Assembly: GCA_963839645.1 (NCBI GenBank)
Contig: CAWIVZ010000008.1
Location: 558,001-622,000, forward strand
From: PALSA-911 sp963839645
GTDB taxonomy: Bacteria > Pseudomonadota > Alphaproteobacteria > Acetobacterales > Acetobacteraceae
Reading direction: 5' to 3'
DNA: 64,000 nucleotides
The stretch's first letter is position 1; each line of letters starts with the position of its first letter. Below, piece by piece: positions 50,435 through 60,633 of this stretch. Made by a program: the position numbers and the translations under genes. The notes under the pieces were generated by a model. That model was not told the DNA's origin. It worked only from the letters and a program-made list of their open reading frames with translations, and made no database searches.

Positions 50435-51385
50435 ATGAACGATCGGTCGCGCTGGGACCCGGAGATGGTCGCCAACCAGCAGAAATTCGACGAGGCGGCC
50501 GCCAAATATCCGCCGGTGCAGCCGGTGCAGCCCTTGGGTCCGCACCGGCGCGTGAACGAGTTGCTGAACCTGCCCTACGCCCAGGGCGGCCCGGAAATGG
50601 CCGAGACCGCGGATCGCTGGGTGATGGGTCGCGGCAGGCGCATCCTGTGCCGCACCTACCGCCCGCACACCGACAAGATCCTGCCCACGCTGGTGTATCT
50701 GCATGGCGGCGGCTGGGTGTGGATGTCGATCGACACGCATGACCGGATCTGCCGCGAACTCGCCGCCGCGGGCCAGGTATCCGTGATCAGCGTGGATTAC
50801 ACCCTGTCGCCCGAAGCCCAATTCCCGCAGGCCATCGAGGAAGCCGCCGCGGTGGTGCGCCATGTCGCCGAACACGGTGCCGATTGGGGTCTCGACCAAA
50901 CTCGCATCCTGATCGGCGGCGACAGCGCCGGGGCCAACCTCGCGCTGGGCACCACGCTGATGCTGCGCGACCAGGGCGGCCCGGCGATCCAGGCCATCCT
51001 CGCCACCTATCCGGTCTGCGACAGCAAGCTGGACACGCCGAGCTACCAGGAATTCGAGACCGGCTACGGCCTGACGAAGGAGCGGATGGCGTTCTATTGG
51101 TCCGTCTACGTGCCGCACGAAGCCGACCGGGCCCACCCTTGGGCGGCGCCGATGCGCGCCGACCTGCGTGGTTTGCCGCCGACCCTGGTCCTGCTGGCGG
51201 AACTGGACGTGCTGCGCTCCGAAGGCGAGGCCTTCGCCGCGAAGCTCCGGGACGCCGGCGTGCCGGTCGAGGTCGAAACCTACGCCGGCCTGGTGCACGG
51301 CTTCCTGCGCGCCACGACCATGGTGCAGAAAGCCCGCGACGCCGTGGCCCGCGCCGGCGATTGGCTGCAACGCGTGGGGGTGTGA
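50435..51385 (+). CDS. Alpha/beta hydrolase of the HSL (esterase/lipase) family
   Basis: 316 aa cytosolic hydrolase. Oxyanion motif HGGGW, nucleophile elbow GDSAGAN, then acid residue region LAELDVLRSEGEAF and catalytic His in YAGLVHGFLR complete the triad. AGGGGGG directly precedes the ATG at 50435. No signal peptide. Likely cleaves short-chain esters; substrate unknown. It is convergent with selO. Confidence 0.9.
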   Translation: MNDRSRWDPEMVANQQKFDEAAAKYPPVQPVQPLGPHRRVNELLNLPYAQGGPEMAETADRWVMGRGRRILCRTYRPHTDKILPTLVYLHGGGWVWMSIDTHDRICRELAAAGQVSVISVDYTLSPEAQFPQAIEEAAAVVRHVAEHGADWGLDQTRILIGGDSAGANLALGTTLMLRDQGGPAIQAILATYPVCDSKLDTPSYQEFETGYGLTKERMAFYWSVYVPHEADRAHPWAAPMRADLRGLPPTLVLLAELDVLRSEGEAFAAKLRDAGVPVEVETYAGLVHGFLRATTMVQKARDAVARAGDWLQRVGV

Positions 51386-51425
51386 CGCCCTGGGGTGGAA
51401 CCGCGGATGGTTTCGCCCGCCGCGA

Positions 51426-52904
51426 TCAGGTGCCGCAAAACGTCCGCTGCACCAGCTGTTCGGGCAGCGGCGGCACGGCGTAGCGGGCGAAGGCCGGCTT
51501 GTCCTCGTAGGGCCGGGACACGACTTCGAGCAATTGCTCGAAGGGCGCGAAATCGCCCTGTTCGATCGCCGCGTTCAGCGCTTCCTCCACCAGATGGTTA
51601 CGAGCAATGAAGGCCGGATTGACCGCCCGCATGGCGGCCGCGCATGCCTGCGCGCCTTCAGGCTCATGGCGGAGCCGTGCGTGCCAGCGCTCGGCCCACG
51701 CATCATACGCCGTCGCATCGGCAAACAATTCGCGCACCGCGGCATCGCCTTCCGCGCCGGCCGCCGCATCGCATAACTGGCGAAATGTCAGAGTGAAATC
51801 GGCCTGGTTCTCCGCCATCCGCTTCAACAGATCCTGCGCCAATGCCCTGTCGCCATCCCGCTCTGTCGCCAGTCCGATCTTGCGCAGCAGTCCAGCGAAA
51901 TATGCCGCCTCGAAAGCCGGCCCGAAGCCGGCCAGCACTTCCTCCGCCGCCGCCACCGCCGCGTCCTCGTCGTCAGCCAGCAAGGGCAGCAGCGTCTCGG
52001 CCAACCGCGTCACATTCCAGGCCGCGATGCGCGGCTGGTTGGCATAGGCGTAGCGCCCGGCCTGATCGATCGAGCTGAACACCTTGCCCGGCTCGTAGGC
52101 ATCCAGGAACGCACACGGGCCGTAATCGATCGTCTCTCCTGAAATCGACGTGTTGTCGGTGTTCATCACGCCATGGATGAAACCGATCAGCAGCCATTTC
52201 GCGACCAGGTCCGCCTGCCGCGCCACCACGCCCGCCAACAGCGCCCGGTACGGATGTTCCGCCTGTGCGGCCTTCGGGTAGTGCCGGGCGATCGCGTAAT
52301 CCGCCAGCTGGCGCACCGCTTCCGTGTCGCCTCGTGCGGCGAAATACTGGAAGGTGCCGACGCGGATATGGCTCGCGGCCACCCGCGTCAGCACGGCGCC
52401 GGGAAGCATGGTTTCACGCCGCACCGCCTCGCCGGTGGTTACCGCGGCCAGCGCCCGCGTGGTCGGCACGCCAAGGGCCGCCATCGCCTCGCTGACGATG
52501 TACTCGCGCAGCACCGGCCCCAGCGCCGCCCTTCCGTCCCCCCTGCGGGAGAACGGCGTCGGTCCGGAACCCTTCAGCTGCACGTCGCGTCTGGCGCCAT
52601 CGCGGCCGATCACCTCGCCCAGCAGCACCGCCCGCCCGTCGCCAAGCTGCGGCACGAAATTGCCGAACTGGTGCCCGGCATAGGCCAGCGCCAGCGGCGC
52701 CGCGCCCTCCGGCACGCGATTGCCGGCCAGGATCTCCACCCCCTCGGGGCTCGCGAGTTCGTCCTGATCCAGCCCCAGGCTGGCCGCCAGCCCAGCATTC
52801 ACCCGCACCATCCGCGGCGCCGCCACCGGCGTCGGGTCCAGCCGCGCATAGAAATGCGCCGGCAGCCGGCTGTAGCTGTTATCGAACGAAAACCCGACCG
52901 GCAT
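51426..52904 (-). CDS. selO: Protein adenylyltransferase SelO
   Basis: 492 aa pseudokinase-fold AMPylase (YdiU/SelO) that transfers AMP to protein Ser/Thr/Tyr. Family blocks: AYAGHQFGNFVPQLGDGRAVLLGEV, LKGSGPTPFSRRGDGRAALGPVLREYIVSEAM, and the active-site loop HGVMNTDNTSISGETIDYGPCAFLD with metal-binding Asn and Asp. The ATG at 52904 is preferred (GAGGATGG upstream); ATGs at 52913 and 52934 are in frame. The end here is CGT, not the Sec-Ser-x-x tail of eukaryotic SelO. It follows the M3 peptidase gene by about 85 bp. Confidence 0.94.
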   Translation of the reverse strand: MPVGFSFDNSYSRLPAHFYARLDPTPVAAPRMVRVNAGLAASLGLDQDELASPEGVEILAGNRVPEGAAPLALAYAGHQFGNFVPQLGDGRAVLLGEVIGRDGARRDVQLKGSGPTPFSRRGDGRAALGPVLREYIVSEAMAALGVPTTRALAAVTTGEAVRRETMLPGAVLTRVAASHIRVGTFQYFAARGDTEAVRQLADYAIARHYPKAAQAEHPYRALLAGVVARQADLVAKWLLIGFIHGVMNTDNTSISGETIDYGPCAFLDAYEPGKVFSSIDQAGRYAYANQPRIAAWNVTRLAETLLPLLADDEDAAVAAAEEVLAGFGPAFEAAYFAGLLRKIGLATERDGDRALAQDLLKRMAENQADFTLTFRQLCDAAAGAEGDAAVRELFADATAYDAWAERWHARLRHEPEGAQACAAAMRAVNPAFIARNHLVEEALNAAIEQGDFAPFEQLLEVVSRPYEDKPAFARYAVPPLPEQLVQRTFCGT

Positions 52905-52989
52905 GCGATCCATCCTCAAAGCGCCTATGAGCATCTGGTTCCGCCGCGATCCGGGATCAACCCGGATCGCGCAAATGCCGCTACGGCCG

Positions 52990-55029
52990 CTATCCGTTCG
53001 CCAGCGCCAGCAGGCCCCGATGGCGCAGCAACGCCTCCGTTCCGCGGTTGCTCGCCGCGAAACTCCACATACAGACTCCATCGGATCGCGCGTATCCCCA
53101 GCCTCCAATATCCGCCGCAGCCGAGCCGCCACGGCCGGGTCGAACGGATCGCCGGCGGCCTCGAAGCAGCCGAACCCGTCGGCGTCCAGCACTTCCGCCC
53201 ATAGATACGAGTAGTAACCGGCGGCGTAGCCGGCGCCGGCGAACAGGTGCTGGAAATGCGTCGGACGATGGCGCGGGCCGATCTCCGCCGGCATGCCGAT
53301 GCCTGCCAGCACCTCGCGCTCGAACGCCGCCACATCCAGCCCGGCCGGATCGGGATGCGCGTGCAATGCCATGTCCAGCACGGCTGAGGCGGTATATTCG
53401 ACCGTGGCAAAGCCCTGGTTGAAATGGCGCGCCGACAGCAGCCGCTGCAGCAACGGCTCGGGCAGCGCCTCGCCGGTCTCATGATGCCGCGCATACCGCC
53501 GCAGCGTTTCCGGCACCGCCAGCCAATGCTCGTAGATCTGCGACGGGAACTCGACAAAATCGCGCCGCACGGACGTGCCGGATTGCGACGGATACCGCAC
53601 ACGGCTCAGCAGCCCGTGCAGCGCATGGCCGAATTCGTGGAACAGACGTCTCCGCGTCATCGAAGCTCAGCAGCGTCGGCGTGCCGCGGGAGAAATTGTT
53701 GTTGTTGACGATGATCGGCGAAACCGCCTCGTCCATCGCCTCCTGGTCGCGGTAGCTGCTCATCCACGCGCCGGAGCGCTTGCCGGAGCGGGCGTAATTG
53801 TCGGCCAGGAAGACGCCCGACATGCCCCTGATCGTCCCGCACCTCCCAGGCGCGCATATCCGGGTGATAGACCGGAAATTTCCGGCTGCGGGACGAAGCT
53901 CAGGCCGAACAGCCGGGAGGCGGTATCGAACGCCGCCTGCTGGATATTCTCCAGCACGAAATAGGGCTTCAGCTCCGCCTCATCGATCGCGAACTCGGCC
54001 TGGCGCACGCGCTCGGAGTAATGCCGCCAGTCCCAGGGCTCGATGGCCTCGTTGATGCCGTCGCCACGGGCCACTTCCAGCAGCCGGTCCCGCTCCGCCG
54101 CCGCGCGGTGCGTCGCCGCCTTCCAAACCTCGTCCGTCAGGCGGGCGACGTTCTCGCGCGATGCCGCCATCGTGTCCGCCATGCGGAACTCGGCATAGGT
54201 CGGATAGCCCAGCAGCTTCGCCCGCTCCTGCCGCAGCGCGAGGATTTCGCGGGATCAGCACGCGGTTATCGTGCGGGCCGGAATGCTCGCCGCGCGCCAC
54301 CCAGGCGAGATAGGCCACGCGCCGCAGATCGCGGCGGGTGGAGAAGGTAAGGAAAGGCTCGATCGAAGAACGCGCCAGGGTGATGGCATGGCCGGCCAGC
54401 CCCCGCTCGGCCGCCGCCTGGCGCGCGCCCTCGCGGACGAACTCCGGCAGGCCCGCCAGATCGGCCTCGGCCAGCGCCAGGTGCCATTCCTTCTCGTCAT
54501 GCACGACGTTCTGGCCGAACTGGGTGTGCAGCGTGGCCAGCCGCTCGGAAATCTCCGACATGCGCGCCTTCTCCGCCGCGCCAAGCCGGGCGCCGTTGCG
54601 CACGAAGCCGAGATGCCGTCGCTCCAGCAGCCGAAGCGCATCCGGCGGAAGGCCGAGAGCGTGGCGCTGCTCATGCAGCGCGTCGACGCGGGCGAACAGG
54701 GCGGGATTGAGCGCCACCCGCATGCCGTGCTGGGCGAGTTTCGGCGCGAATTCGAGGTCGATCGCCTCCAGTTCCGGCGTGCCCAGGCTGGCGACAAGAT
54801 TGCCGAATACGTTGCTGACAAGCTGCAGCAGCCTGCCGCTGCGCTCCAAAGCCTCGATCGTATTGGCGAAGGTAGGTGCGGCCGGATCGCCGCCAATCGC
54901 CTCGACCTCAGCGATATGCTCGCCCATGCCACGCTCCAGCGCCTCCGGAAAATGCTCGGGGCGGATGCGGTCGAACGGCGGCATGCCGAAGGATGTGGTC
55001 CAGGGCTCGAAAAACGGATTGCTGTTCAT
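52990..55029 (-). CDS. M3 family metallopeptidase, Dcp/oligopeptidase-like (six indels)
   Basis: Zinc peptidase of about 677 aa after repair, the Dcp/OpdA size; Dcp removes C-terminal dipeptides. Start NSNPFFEPWTTSFGMPPFDRI. At least six extra bases, near 54250, 53879, 53815, 53646, 53074 and 53041, put the protein into several frames; removing all six gives a multiple of three. Pieces in order: VLIPEILALRQERAKLLGY, DTMAASRENV, FVPQPE then PVYHPDMRAWEVRD, VFLADNYARSGKRSGAWMS, NNNNFSRGTPTLLSFDDAET, the HEFGH zinc motif, PSQIYEHW, and VEFRGEQPRTEALLRHRGLL. One indel falls just before HEFGH. It sits 41 bp behind the LLM oxidoreductase gene. Confidence 0.88.
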
Positions 55030-55070
55030 CTCTAAGTCGTGCCCAAGCGGATACGTCCGGTCAAGCAAAC

Positions 55071-56066
55071 TCAGAGCGTCGCCATCACCCGGCCGACGCG
55101 CCGGATGCTCGCCAGCACTTCCTCCTGCGGCAAGCCGGGCCAATACATGCGGAAACGGAACTCCGTGGCGCCGAGTTCATCGCGATAGCGTTGCAGCTCA
55201 TCGCGTACATAGGCCTCATCGCCGACCACGAAACGGTCCTGCGCGAACTGGCGGAACGACGCATCGCCGTCCGCGCCATCGAACCCGCCGAACCCATGGC
55301 TGGCATAGCGGGTATATTTGGCCGCGATCGGTCCCTTCGCCATCTCGATCGCCGCGTTCATCGACGGACCGCAGAAGCACTCGCGGGAAACCTGGCGCAC
55401 ATAATCGAGCGGCCGGCCGAGTTCCATCCGGGTCTGATGAAACAGCCCCCACCACTGCTTCATCTCGTCCATCGACATCGCCCCGGCGCCCTGCCAGGAA
55501 TCGCCCAGTTCCGCCGCGCGCTTCACCGCCTCCGGCACCGTGCCGCCAATCCAGATCGGCAGGCCCGCCGGATTGCGCGGCCGCAGGCTGAGGCTGACGT
55601 CATCCAGCCGGATATACTTGCCATGGAACGTGACGTGATCGCCCGACAGCAGCAGCCGCATCGCCTGCACATATTCGCGAAAGCGCGGCACACGGGATTT
55701 CCGTTCGATCCCCATGGCGTTGAACTCGCTGTCACGATACCCCAGGCCGACCCCGAGCACGAACTTGCCGTCCGTCAGGTGATCCAGCGTGGCGGCTTCC
55801 TCCGCCAGCAGCACCGGGTTCAGCATCGGCAGCAGCAGCACGGCCGTTCCCATCCGCATGCCGCCGGACAGCTGCGCCAGATACCCCATGATCGGCGATG
55901 CCGCGAACTGGCGCATGCTCGGTCCCACCACGAAATGCTGCGGGAACCACAATCCGTCGAAACCCGCATCACGGGCCGTCAGCACCTGCTGCTTGATCTG
56001 CTCCAGATGCGTGGAGATCTCGAAACGGCTTTCCGTTTCCAGGCTGACAAACAGACCGGCTTTCAT
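55071..56066 (-). CDS. LLM-class flavin-dependent oxidoreductase
   Basis: 331 aa TIM-barrel luciferase-like (F420- or FMN-dependent) enzyme. KAGLFVSLETES start, ARDAGFDGLWFPQHF, MRMGTAVLLLPMLNPVLLAEEAATLDHLTDGKFVLGVGLGYRD shown as the blocks MRMGTAVLLL, LDHLTDGKFVLG and VGLGYR, and LPIWIGGTVPEAVKRAAELGDSW reduced to IWIGG...A. Nine bp after the CaiB stop, so probably co-transcribed. Cofactor and substrate cannot be told from sequence. Confidence 0.9.
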   Translation of the reverse strand: MKAGLFVSLETESRFEISTHLEQIKQQVLTARDAGFDGLWFPQHFVVGPSMRQFAASPIMGYLAQLSGGMRMGTAVLLLPMLNPVLLAEEAATLDHLTDGKFVLGVGLGYRDSEFNAMGIERKSRVPRFREYVQAMRLLLSGDHVTFHGKYIRLDDVSLSLRPRNPAGLPIWIGGTVPEAVKRAAELGDSWQGAGAMSMDEMKQWWGLFHQTRMELGRPLDYVRQVSRECFCGPSMNAAIEMAKGPIAAKYTRYASHGFGGFDGADGDASFRQFAQDRFVVGDEAYVRDELQRYRDELGATEFRFRMYWPGLPQEEVLASIRRVGRVMATL

Positions 56067-56075
56067 GCTGCTCCC

Positions 56076-58481
56076 CTACCCCGCCACCACTTCGGTGCCG
56101 ATCACGCCCGCCGCCTGCAGCCGCGCCAGCTCCGCCGCATCCAGGCCGGCCAACTCGCCCAGCACGTCCGCATTGAACTGCCCCAGCGTCGGGGAGACCC
56201 AGCGCACCGGATACGGTGCCTCCCCCTCCCGCCAGCCGGCGGATGGCTGCGGATGCCGGCCGATGAAGGCACGATCGACCATCCGGTAGAACCCCCGCGC
56301 GGCCAGATGCGGATCGTCCAGCAGTTCCAGCGGACCACGCGCCACCCCCGCCGCAACGCCGGCCGCCTGCAATTCCGCCATCGCCGTGTCGGGGTCGCGC
56401 GTCTCGGTCCAGTTGCCGATCGCCGCCTCGATCTCCTCGATCCGCTCCCGCCGGTCCGCTTCATGCGGCAGAAGTTCGGCAAGATCCGGCCGGCCGATCC
56501 GCCGGCACAGGCGCCGCCACATCGCATCATCGGCCACCGTCAGCATCACCCATTCATCCGCGCCCTCGCAGCGGAACGCGCCCTGCGGCACGAACTGCGG
56601 ATGGCGGTTGCCGTCCCGCGCCGGCACCATGGCACCGGCAGAACGGGCCATCATCCACGGCGCCGTCATCACCAGCATGCACTCCACCTGCGACAGGTCG
56701 ATATGCTGGCCCTGCCCTGTCCGTTGCCGATGGAACAAAGCCGTCAGCACCGAGGCCAGCGCGTTGTAGCCGCCGATCGCATCGCCGAACGCGGAATTGC
56801 CCATCACCGGCGGATCGCCCGGCCGCCCCACCAGCAGCGGCAGCCCCGAGCCCTGTTCCAGCGTGGAACCATAGGCCCGGCACTCCTTCCAATCCTCGCA
56901 CGCCCCCAGCCCGCCGGCCCCGAACCCCGACATGGAGATCATCACCAAAGACGGGTTCACCTCGCGCAGCCGCGCATAATCCAGCCCCAGCTTCGGCAGC
57001 ACGCCAGTGGAGTAGTTCTCCACCACCGCGTCCGATTTCGCCACCAGCTGCTTGAGGATGCGCACGCCGTCCGCCGACGTCAGGTCCAGACTGATCCCGC
57101 GCTTGTTGCGGTTCAGCGCATTGAAGCGACCGGTCTTCTCGTACAGCCGCTGTTCCAGCGCCGCCGGGCGCATGTCCGTCCCGCGCCACCAATCCGGATA
57201 GCGGCAGGCCTCCACCTTCACCACATCCGCACCCAGGTCGGCCAGATAGCGCGTGCATAACGGCCCCGCCCAGCCCATCGACAGATCGACGATCCGAACC
57301 CCTTCCAGCGGCAGCCTGCTCGTAACCAAACCCGGCGCAGGCACGGGGATGCGCTCGCCCGAAAACGTCGCACGTCCCGCGCCCGGAGGCGGCAGGTCCC
57401 CGCCCCGGCGCGGCGGGGTCAGCGTCAGGCGCATCGGCGGCCCAGGCGCCTCCACCGCGCGCCCGCCGACGCGCACCGGAACGATCGCGCCGCGCGCGCG
57501 GAACACCTCGCTGTGCAGCGCCGTATCCAGGTCCGGCACCTCCACCAGCGGCAGGCGGAGTTCCAGGCCGCGGCGAAACCATTCGCGCGCCGGGCGCTCC
57601 CGCAGCTTCGGCCCGATCCGCGCCTCGATCTCCTCGGCCCGCGGCAGCCGCTCGACGCTGGTCGTCAGCCCGGGGTCATCGGCCAGATCGTCCAGCCCGA
57701 GCATCTTGCAGAAGCCCCGCCACTGCGCGGGCGTGACCAGCGTCACGCCCAGCCAGCCCTCGGCGGTTGGGTAGATGCCCACCGGGAAGGTCGGCGGGAA
57801 CCGGTTGATCCCCTCGCGCCGGTAGCCGGCGCCGCGCACCCAGGATTCCGACGCCGGCAAATCCACCAGCGCGATACAGGCCTCCTGCACGCTCACGTCC
57901 AGCCGGCCGCCGACACCCGTGACGCCGCGCGCATGCAGCGCCGCCAGCACGGCGGAGAACCCTGCCAACCCGCCGATGATGCCGGCATGGTAGTCCGGCG
58001 CGTTCAGTGGCGGGCCTTCCTCCGGACCCACCAGCTTAATCATCCCCGCCAGCGCCCGGCATACCGCGTCGCTGCCGGCGTAATCCCGATACGGCCCGCT
58101 CTGGCCGAACCAGCTCACCGCCGCGTGCACGCGAGCCCCGGGCGAAGCCGCCGCTTCGGCCAGCACCCCACCCCAGCCCTGCGCCGAACCCATCGCATCG
58201 ATGCACACATCCGCCGCGCCGATCAGCTCGGTCAGCCGCACCCGGTCAGCCTCCCGTGCGGGGTCCAGCACCAGGCTCGACTTGCCGAAATTCAGATAGG
58301 CGAACCAGGCGCCGACCGTCTCGCCCCCGCCCTCGATCAGCGGCGCGTGGCCGCGGGCCGGATCGCCGCCCGGCGGCTCGATGCGGATCACCTCCGCCCC
58401 GAAATCCGCCAGCAGCCGGGCGCAATACGCTCCCGCCGGCAATCCGCCCACTTCCACCACGCGCAACGATGTCAACGGCAT
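56076..58481 (-). CDS. Two-domain CaiB/BaiF CoA-transferase family protein
   Basis: 801 aa, about twice the usual 400, with two class III CoA-transferase domains in tandem. Domain 1 (about 1-345): LRVVEVGGLPAGAYCARLLADFGAEVIRIE and likely catalytic Asp in APDYHAGIIGG. Domain 2 (about 375-800): GVRIVDLSMGWAGPLCTRYLADLGADVVKVE, NRNKRGISLDL, and catalytic Asp in NSAFGDAIGGYNAL. Class III enzymes move CoA between carboxylic acids via a mixed anhydride with this Asp. GAGG upstream of the ATG. Both domains look intact. Substrate unknown. Confidence 0.9.
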   Translation of the reverse strand: MPLTSLRVVEVGGLPAGAYCARLLADFGAEVIRIEPPGGDPARGHAPLIEGGGETVGAWFAYLNFGKSSLVLDPAREADRVRLTELIGAADVCIDAMGSAQGWGGVLAEAAASPGARVHAAVSWFGQSGPYRDYAGSDAVCRALAGMIKLVGPEEGPPLNAPDYHAGIIGGLAGFSAVLAALHARGVTGVGGRLDVSVQEACIALVDLPASESWVRGAGYRREGINRFPPTFPVGIYPTAEGWLGVTLVTPAQWRGFCKMLGLDDLADDPGLTTSVERLPRAEEIEARIGPKLRERPAREWFRRGLELRLPLVEVPDLDTALHSEVFRARGAIVPVRVGGRAVEAPGPPMRLTLTPPRRGGDLPPPGAGRATFSGERIPVPAPGLVTSRLPLEGVRIVDLSMGWAGPLCTRYLADLGADVVKVEACRYPDWWRGTDMRPAALEQRLYEKTGRFNALNRNKRGISLDLTSADGVRILKQLVAKSDAVVENYSTGVLPKLGLDYARLREVNPSLVMISMSGFGAGGLGACEDWKECRAYGSTLEQGSGLPLLVGRPGDPPVMGNSAFGDAIGGYNALASVLTALFHRQRTGQGQHIDLSQVECMLVMTAPWMMARSAGAMVPARDGNRHPQFVPQGAFRCEGADEWVMLTVADDAMWRRLCRRIGRPDLAELLPHEADRRERIEEIEAAIGNWTETRDPDTAMAELQAAGVAAGVARGPLELLDDPHLAARGFYRMVDRAFIGRHPQPSAGWREGEAPYPVRWVSPTLGQFNADVLGELAGLDAAELARLQAAGVIGTEVVAG

Positions 58482-58553
58482 GCGGTCCTCGTTCGGCTCG
58501 TTTCCCCTGAACGAACGATGTGCCGCAAGCCGCGCCGGCGCAACCCGGCCGGA

Positions 58554-59151
58554 TCAGCCTACCGGCATCGTCTCCGCCATCGGCGCCAGCTTCACCGTTT
58601 CCGCGTACCAGCGCTTCCAGCTTCGGATGGCCGGGACGCCAAGGCTCGTTGGCGAAACGGAAATCGAGATACCCCAGCGCACAGGCGACGGTGATCTCGC
58701 CGATCGTGGCCAGCTTGCCGAGCGAGCCCGCTTCCGCTTCCAGCGCGTCCAGCGAGCGGCGGACCTTGCCCTTCTGCAGTTCGATATACCCGACGCGCCC
58801 CTCATCCTGCGGCAGCGCGATCTCGCGCCGGCGTGGTTGGCTGGCGTCCAGAATACCGTCGCCCAGCGCCTGCTGGCGCAGCGCGGTCCAGCGTGCCGGT
58901 CCGGCGGGCGGAAACAGCTTCGGCGCATCGCCCAGGCTGTCCAGGTATTCGCAGATCACCGGGCTGTCGAACAGCGACACGCCATCATCGGTAACCAAGG
59001 TCGGCACCTTGGACAGCGGGTTGACCGGCGCCAGGGCGGGATCGGTGGTGCCGATGGTCCATTTCTCGATCCGCCCGGCGAGGCCGCGGGCGATCGCGCA
59101 GGCCATGACCTTGCGCACATAGGGGCTGGCAGCAGAGAAGGCGATTTTCAT
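58554..59151 (-). CDS. Glutathione S-transferase family protein (frameshifted near 3' end)
   Basis: About 198 aa after repair. Thioredoxin-like N-terminal domain: KIAFSAASPYVRKVMACAIARG (candidate catalytic Ser), NPLSKVPTLVTDDG with the cis-Pro, and LFDSPVICEYLD. C-terminal helical domain: RVGYIELQKGKVRRSLDALE. An extra base near 58611 makes the frame run on; the repaired end is EAWYAETVKLAPMAETMPVG with a stop at 58554. 72 bp upstream of the CaiB gene; divergent from dprA. Confidence 0.88.
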
Positions 59152-59346
59152 GGCGACGTTCCGTTCCCTCGGTTGATGGGCGGGAACTTTGCGTTACGGC
59201 CGCAAGATCGACAAGCCACGCCAACCCGACGACCGGCCGTATCCCGATCGAACCGTTCAATCGAGCCACTGGCGCTTGAATCCGTTTCCGGCCCACAATC
59301 ACAACCGACACGCGTGTTCTCGGTCTACCTCCAGCCGCAGGCGCTC

Positions 59347-60546
59347 ATGCTGACCCAACCTGATCCCGCCGACGGCATCGACCGCCTGCGCCTCGCCCGC
59401 ACCGAGGGCGTCGGCCCGGTCACCTATCGCCGGCTGCTGCGCCGCTATGCCTCCGCCGCGGAGGCGCTGGACGCGCTGCCCGAACTGGCCCGGGCGGGCG
59501 GGCGCGCTTCCCCGCCCATCATCCCCGCCAACGCCGCAGTGCAACGGGAGATCGACCAGCTCCGCCAGCACGGGGCGCAACTGGTGTTCCTGGACACGCC
59601 GGCCTACCCCGCGCTGCTCGCCCTGCTGGACGACGCGCCACCGGTCATCGCCGTGCAGGGGAACCTGGCCTGCCTGCACCGAAGCTGCGTCGCCCTGGTC
59701 GGCGCCCGCAACGCCTCGGCCAACGGGCAGCGGATGGCGGAAAACCTGGCGCGGGAGCTTGCCGCGGCCGGCCTGACCGTGGTTTCCGGCCTTGCCCGCG
59801 GCATCGACGCCGCCGCCCATCGCGGCGCGCTGGCGGCCGCGCCCGATGGCCGCACCGTCGCGGCCATCGCCGGCGGCCTGGATGTCCCCTATCCACCCGA
59901 GCACGACGATCTGCAGGCCCGGATCGCCGAGGGTGGCGCCGTGGTGGCCGAGGCGCCCCTTGGCACGGCGCCGCAGGCACGCCATTTCCCCCGCCGCAAC
60001 CGGGTGATCGCCGGTCTGTCCCTCGGGGTGGTGGTGGTGGAGGCCGCGCTGCGCTCCGGCAGCCTGATCACAGCCCGCCTGGCGCAGGAGAACGGCCGGG
60101 AGCTGTTCGCAATCCCCGGTTCCCCGCTCGACCCGCGGGCCCGCGGCTCCAACGACCTGATCCGCCAGGGCGCGCATTTGACCGAAACCGCCGGGGATGT
60201 GCTCGCCAATTTGCCCGACCACCCGTCGCGCGAGGGGATCGCGCGGGACCCATTATTCGCCGAGGGACGACGTTCCGACCCAACCTTCGCCACTGGAAAA
60301 ACCCCGCCTGGGCAGCTCTCCGAACCCGCCCAAAGCGGTGCCGAGCCGAAAGAAACCGCAGCCGACCTCGGCCGCGCCCGCTCACAAGTCCTTGATTTAT
60401 TAGGCCCTTCACCATCCTTGGTTGACGATCTCATCCGGCGCTGCCAGTTCTCTGCGGCTGCCGTCATGGCGGTACTGCTTGAATTAGAGCTCGCCGGCCG
60501 GGTCGAGGCCCTGCCGGGCAACCGGGTCGCGCTGCTGTCAAACTGA
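59347..60546 (+). CDS. dprA: DNA-processing protein DprA
   Basis: 399 aa. Loads RecA onto incoming single-stranded DNA in natural transformation; conserved also in genomes with no known competence. N-terminal SAM-like region (RLARTEGVGPVTYRRLLRRY), then the Rossmann fold: VALVGARNASANGQRMA, VVSGLARGIDAAAHRGAL, RNRVIAGLSLGVVVVEA, SGSLITARLAQENGRELFAIPGS as separate blocks. A C-terminal winged-helix DML1-like domain (LDLLGPSPSLVDDLIRR) follows a variable linker. The start at 59347 is the family start; SD is weak. 87 bp before topA. Confidence 0.95.
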   Translation: MLTQPDPADGIDRLRLARTEGVGPVTYRRLLRRYASAAEALDALPELARAGGRASPPIIPANAAVQREIDQLRQHGAQLVFLDTPAYPALLALLDDAPPVIAVQGNLACLHRSCVALVGARNASANGQRMAENLARELAAAGLTVVSGLARGIDAAAHRGALAAAPDGRTVAAIAGGLDVPYPPEHDDLQARIAEGGAVVAEAPLGTAPQARHFPRRNRVIAGLSLGVVVVEAALRSGSLITARLAQENGRELFAIPGSPLDPRARGSNDLIRQGAHLTETAGDVLANLPDHPSREGIARDPLFAEGRRSDPTFATGKTPPGQLSEPAQSGAEPKETAADLGRARSQVLDLLGPSPSLVDDLIRRCQFSAAAVMAVLLELELAGRVEALPGNRVALLSN

Positions 60547-60633
60547 CCATTGCCACGCCCCATTGCCACGTATGGGGCCGCCGACCGGATCCCCTGCGAT
60601 ACAGCCCTAGCGAGCCCCCTTTAGCGAGAGACC

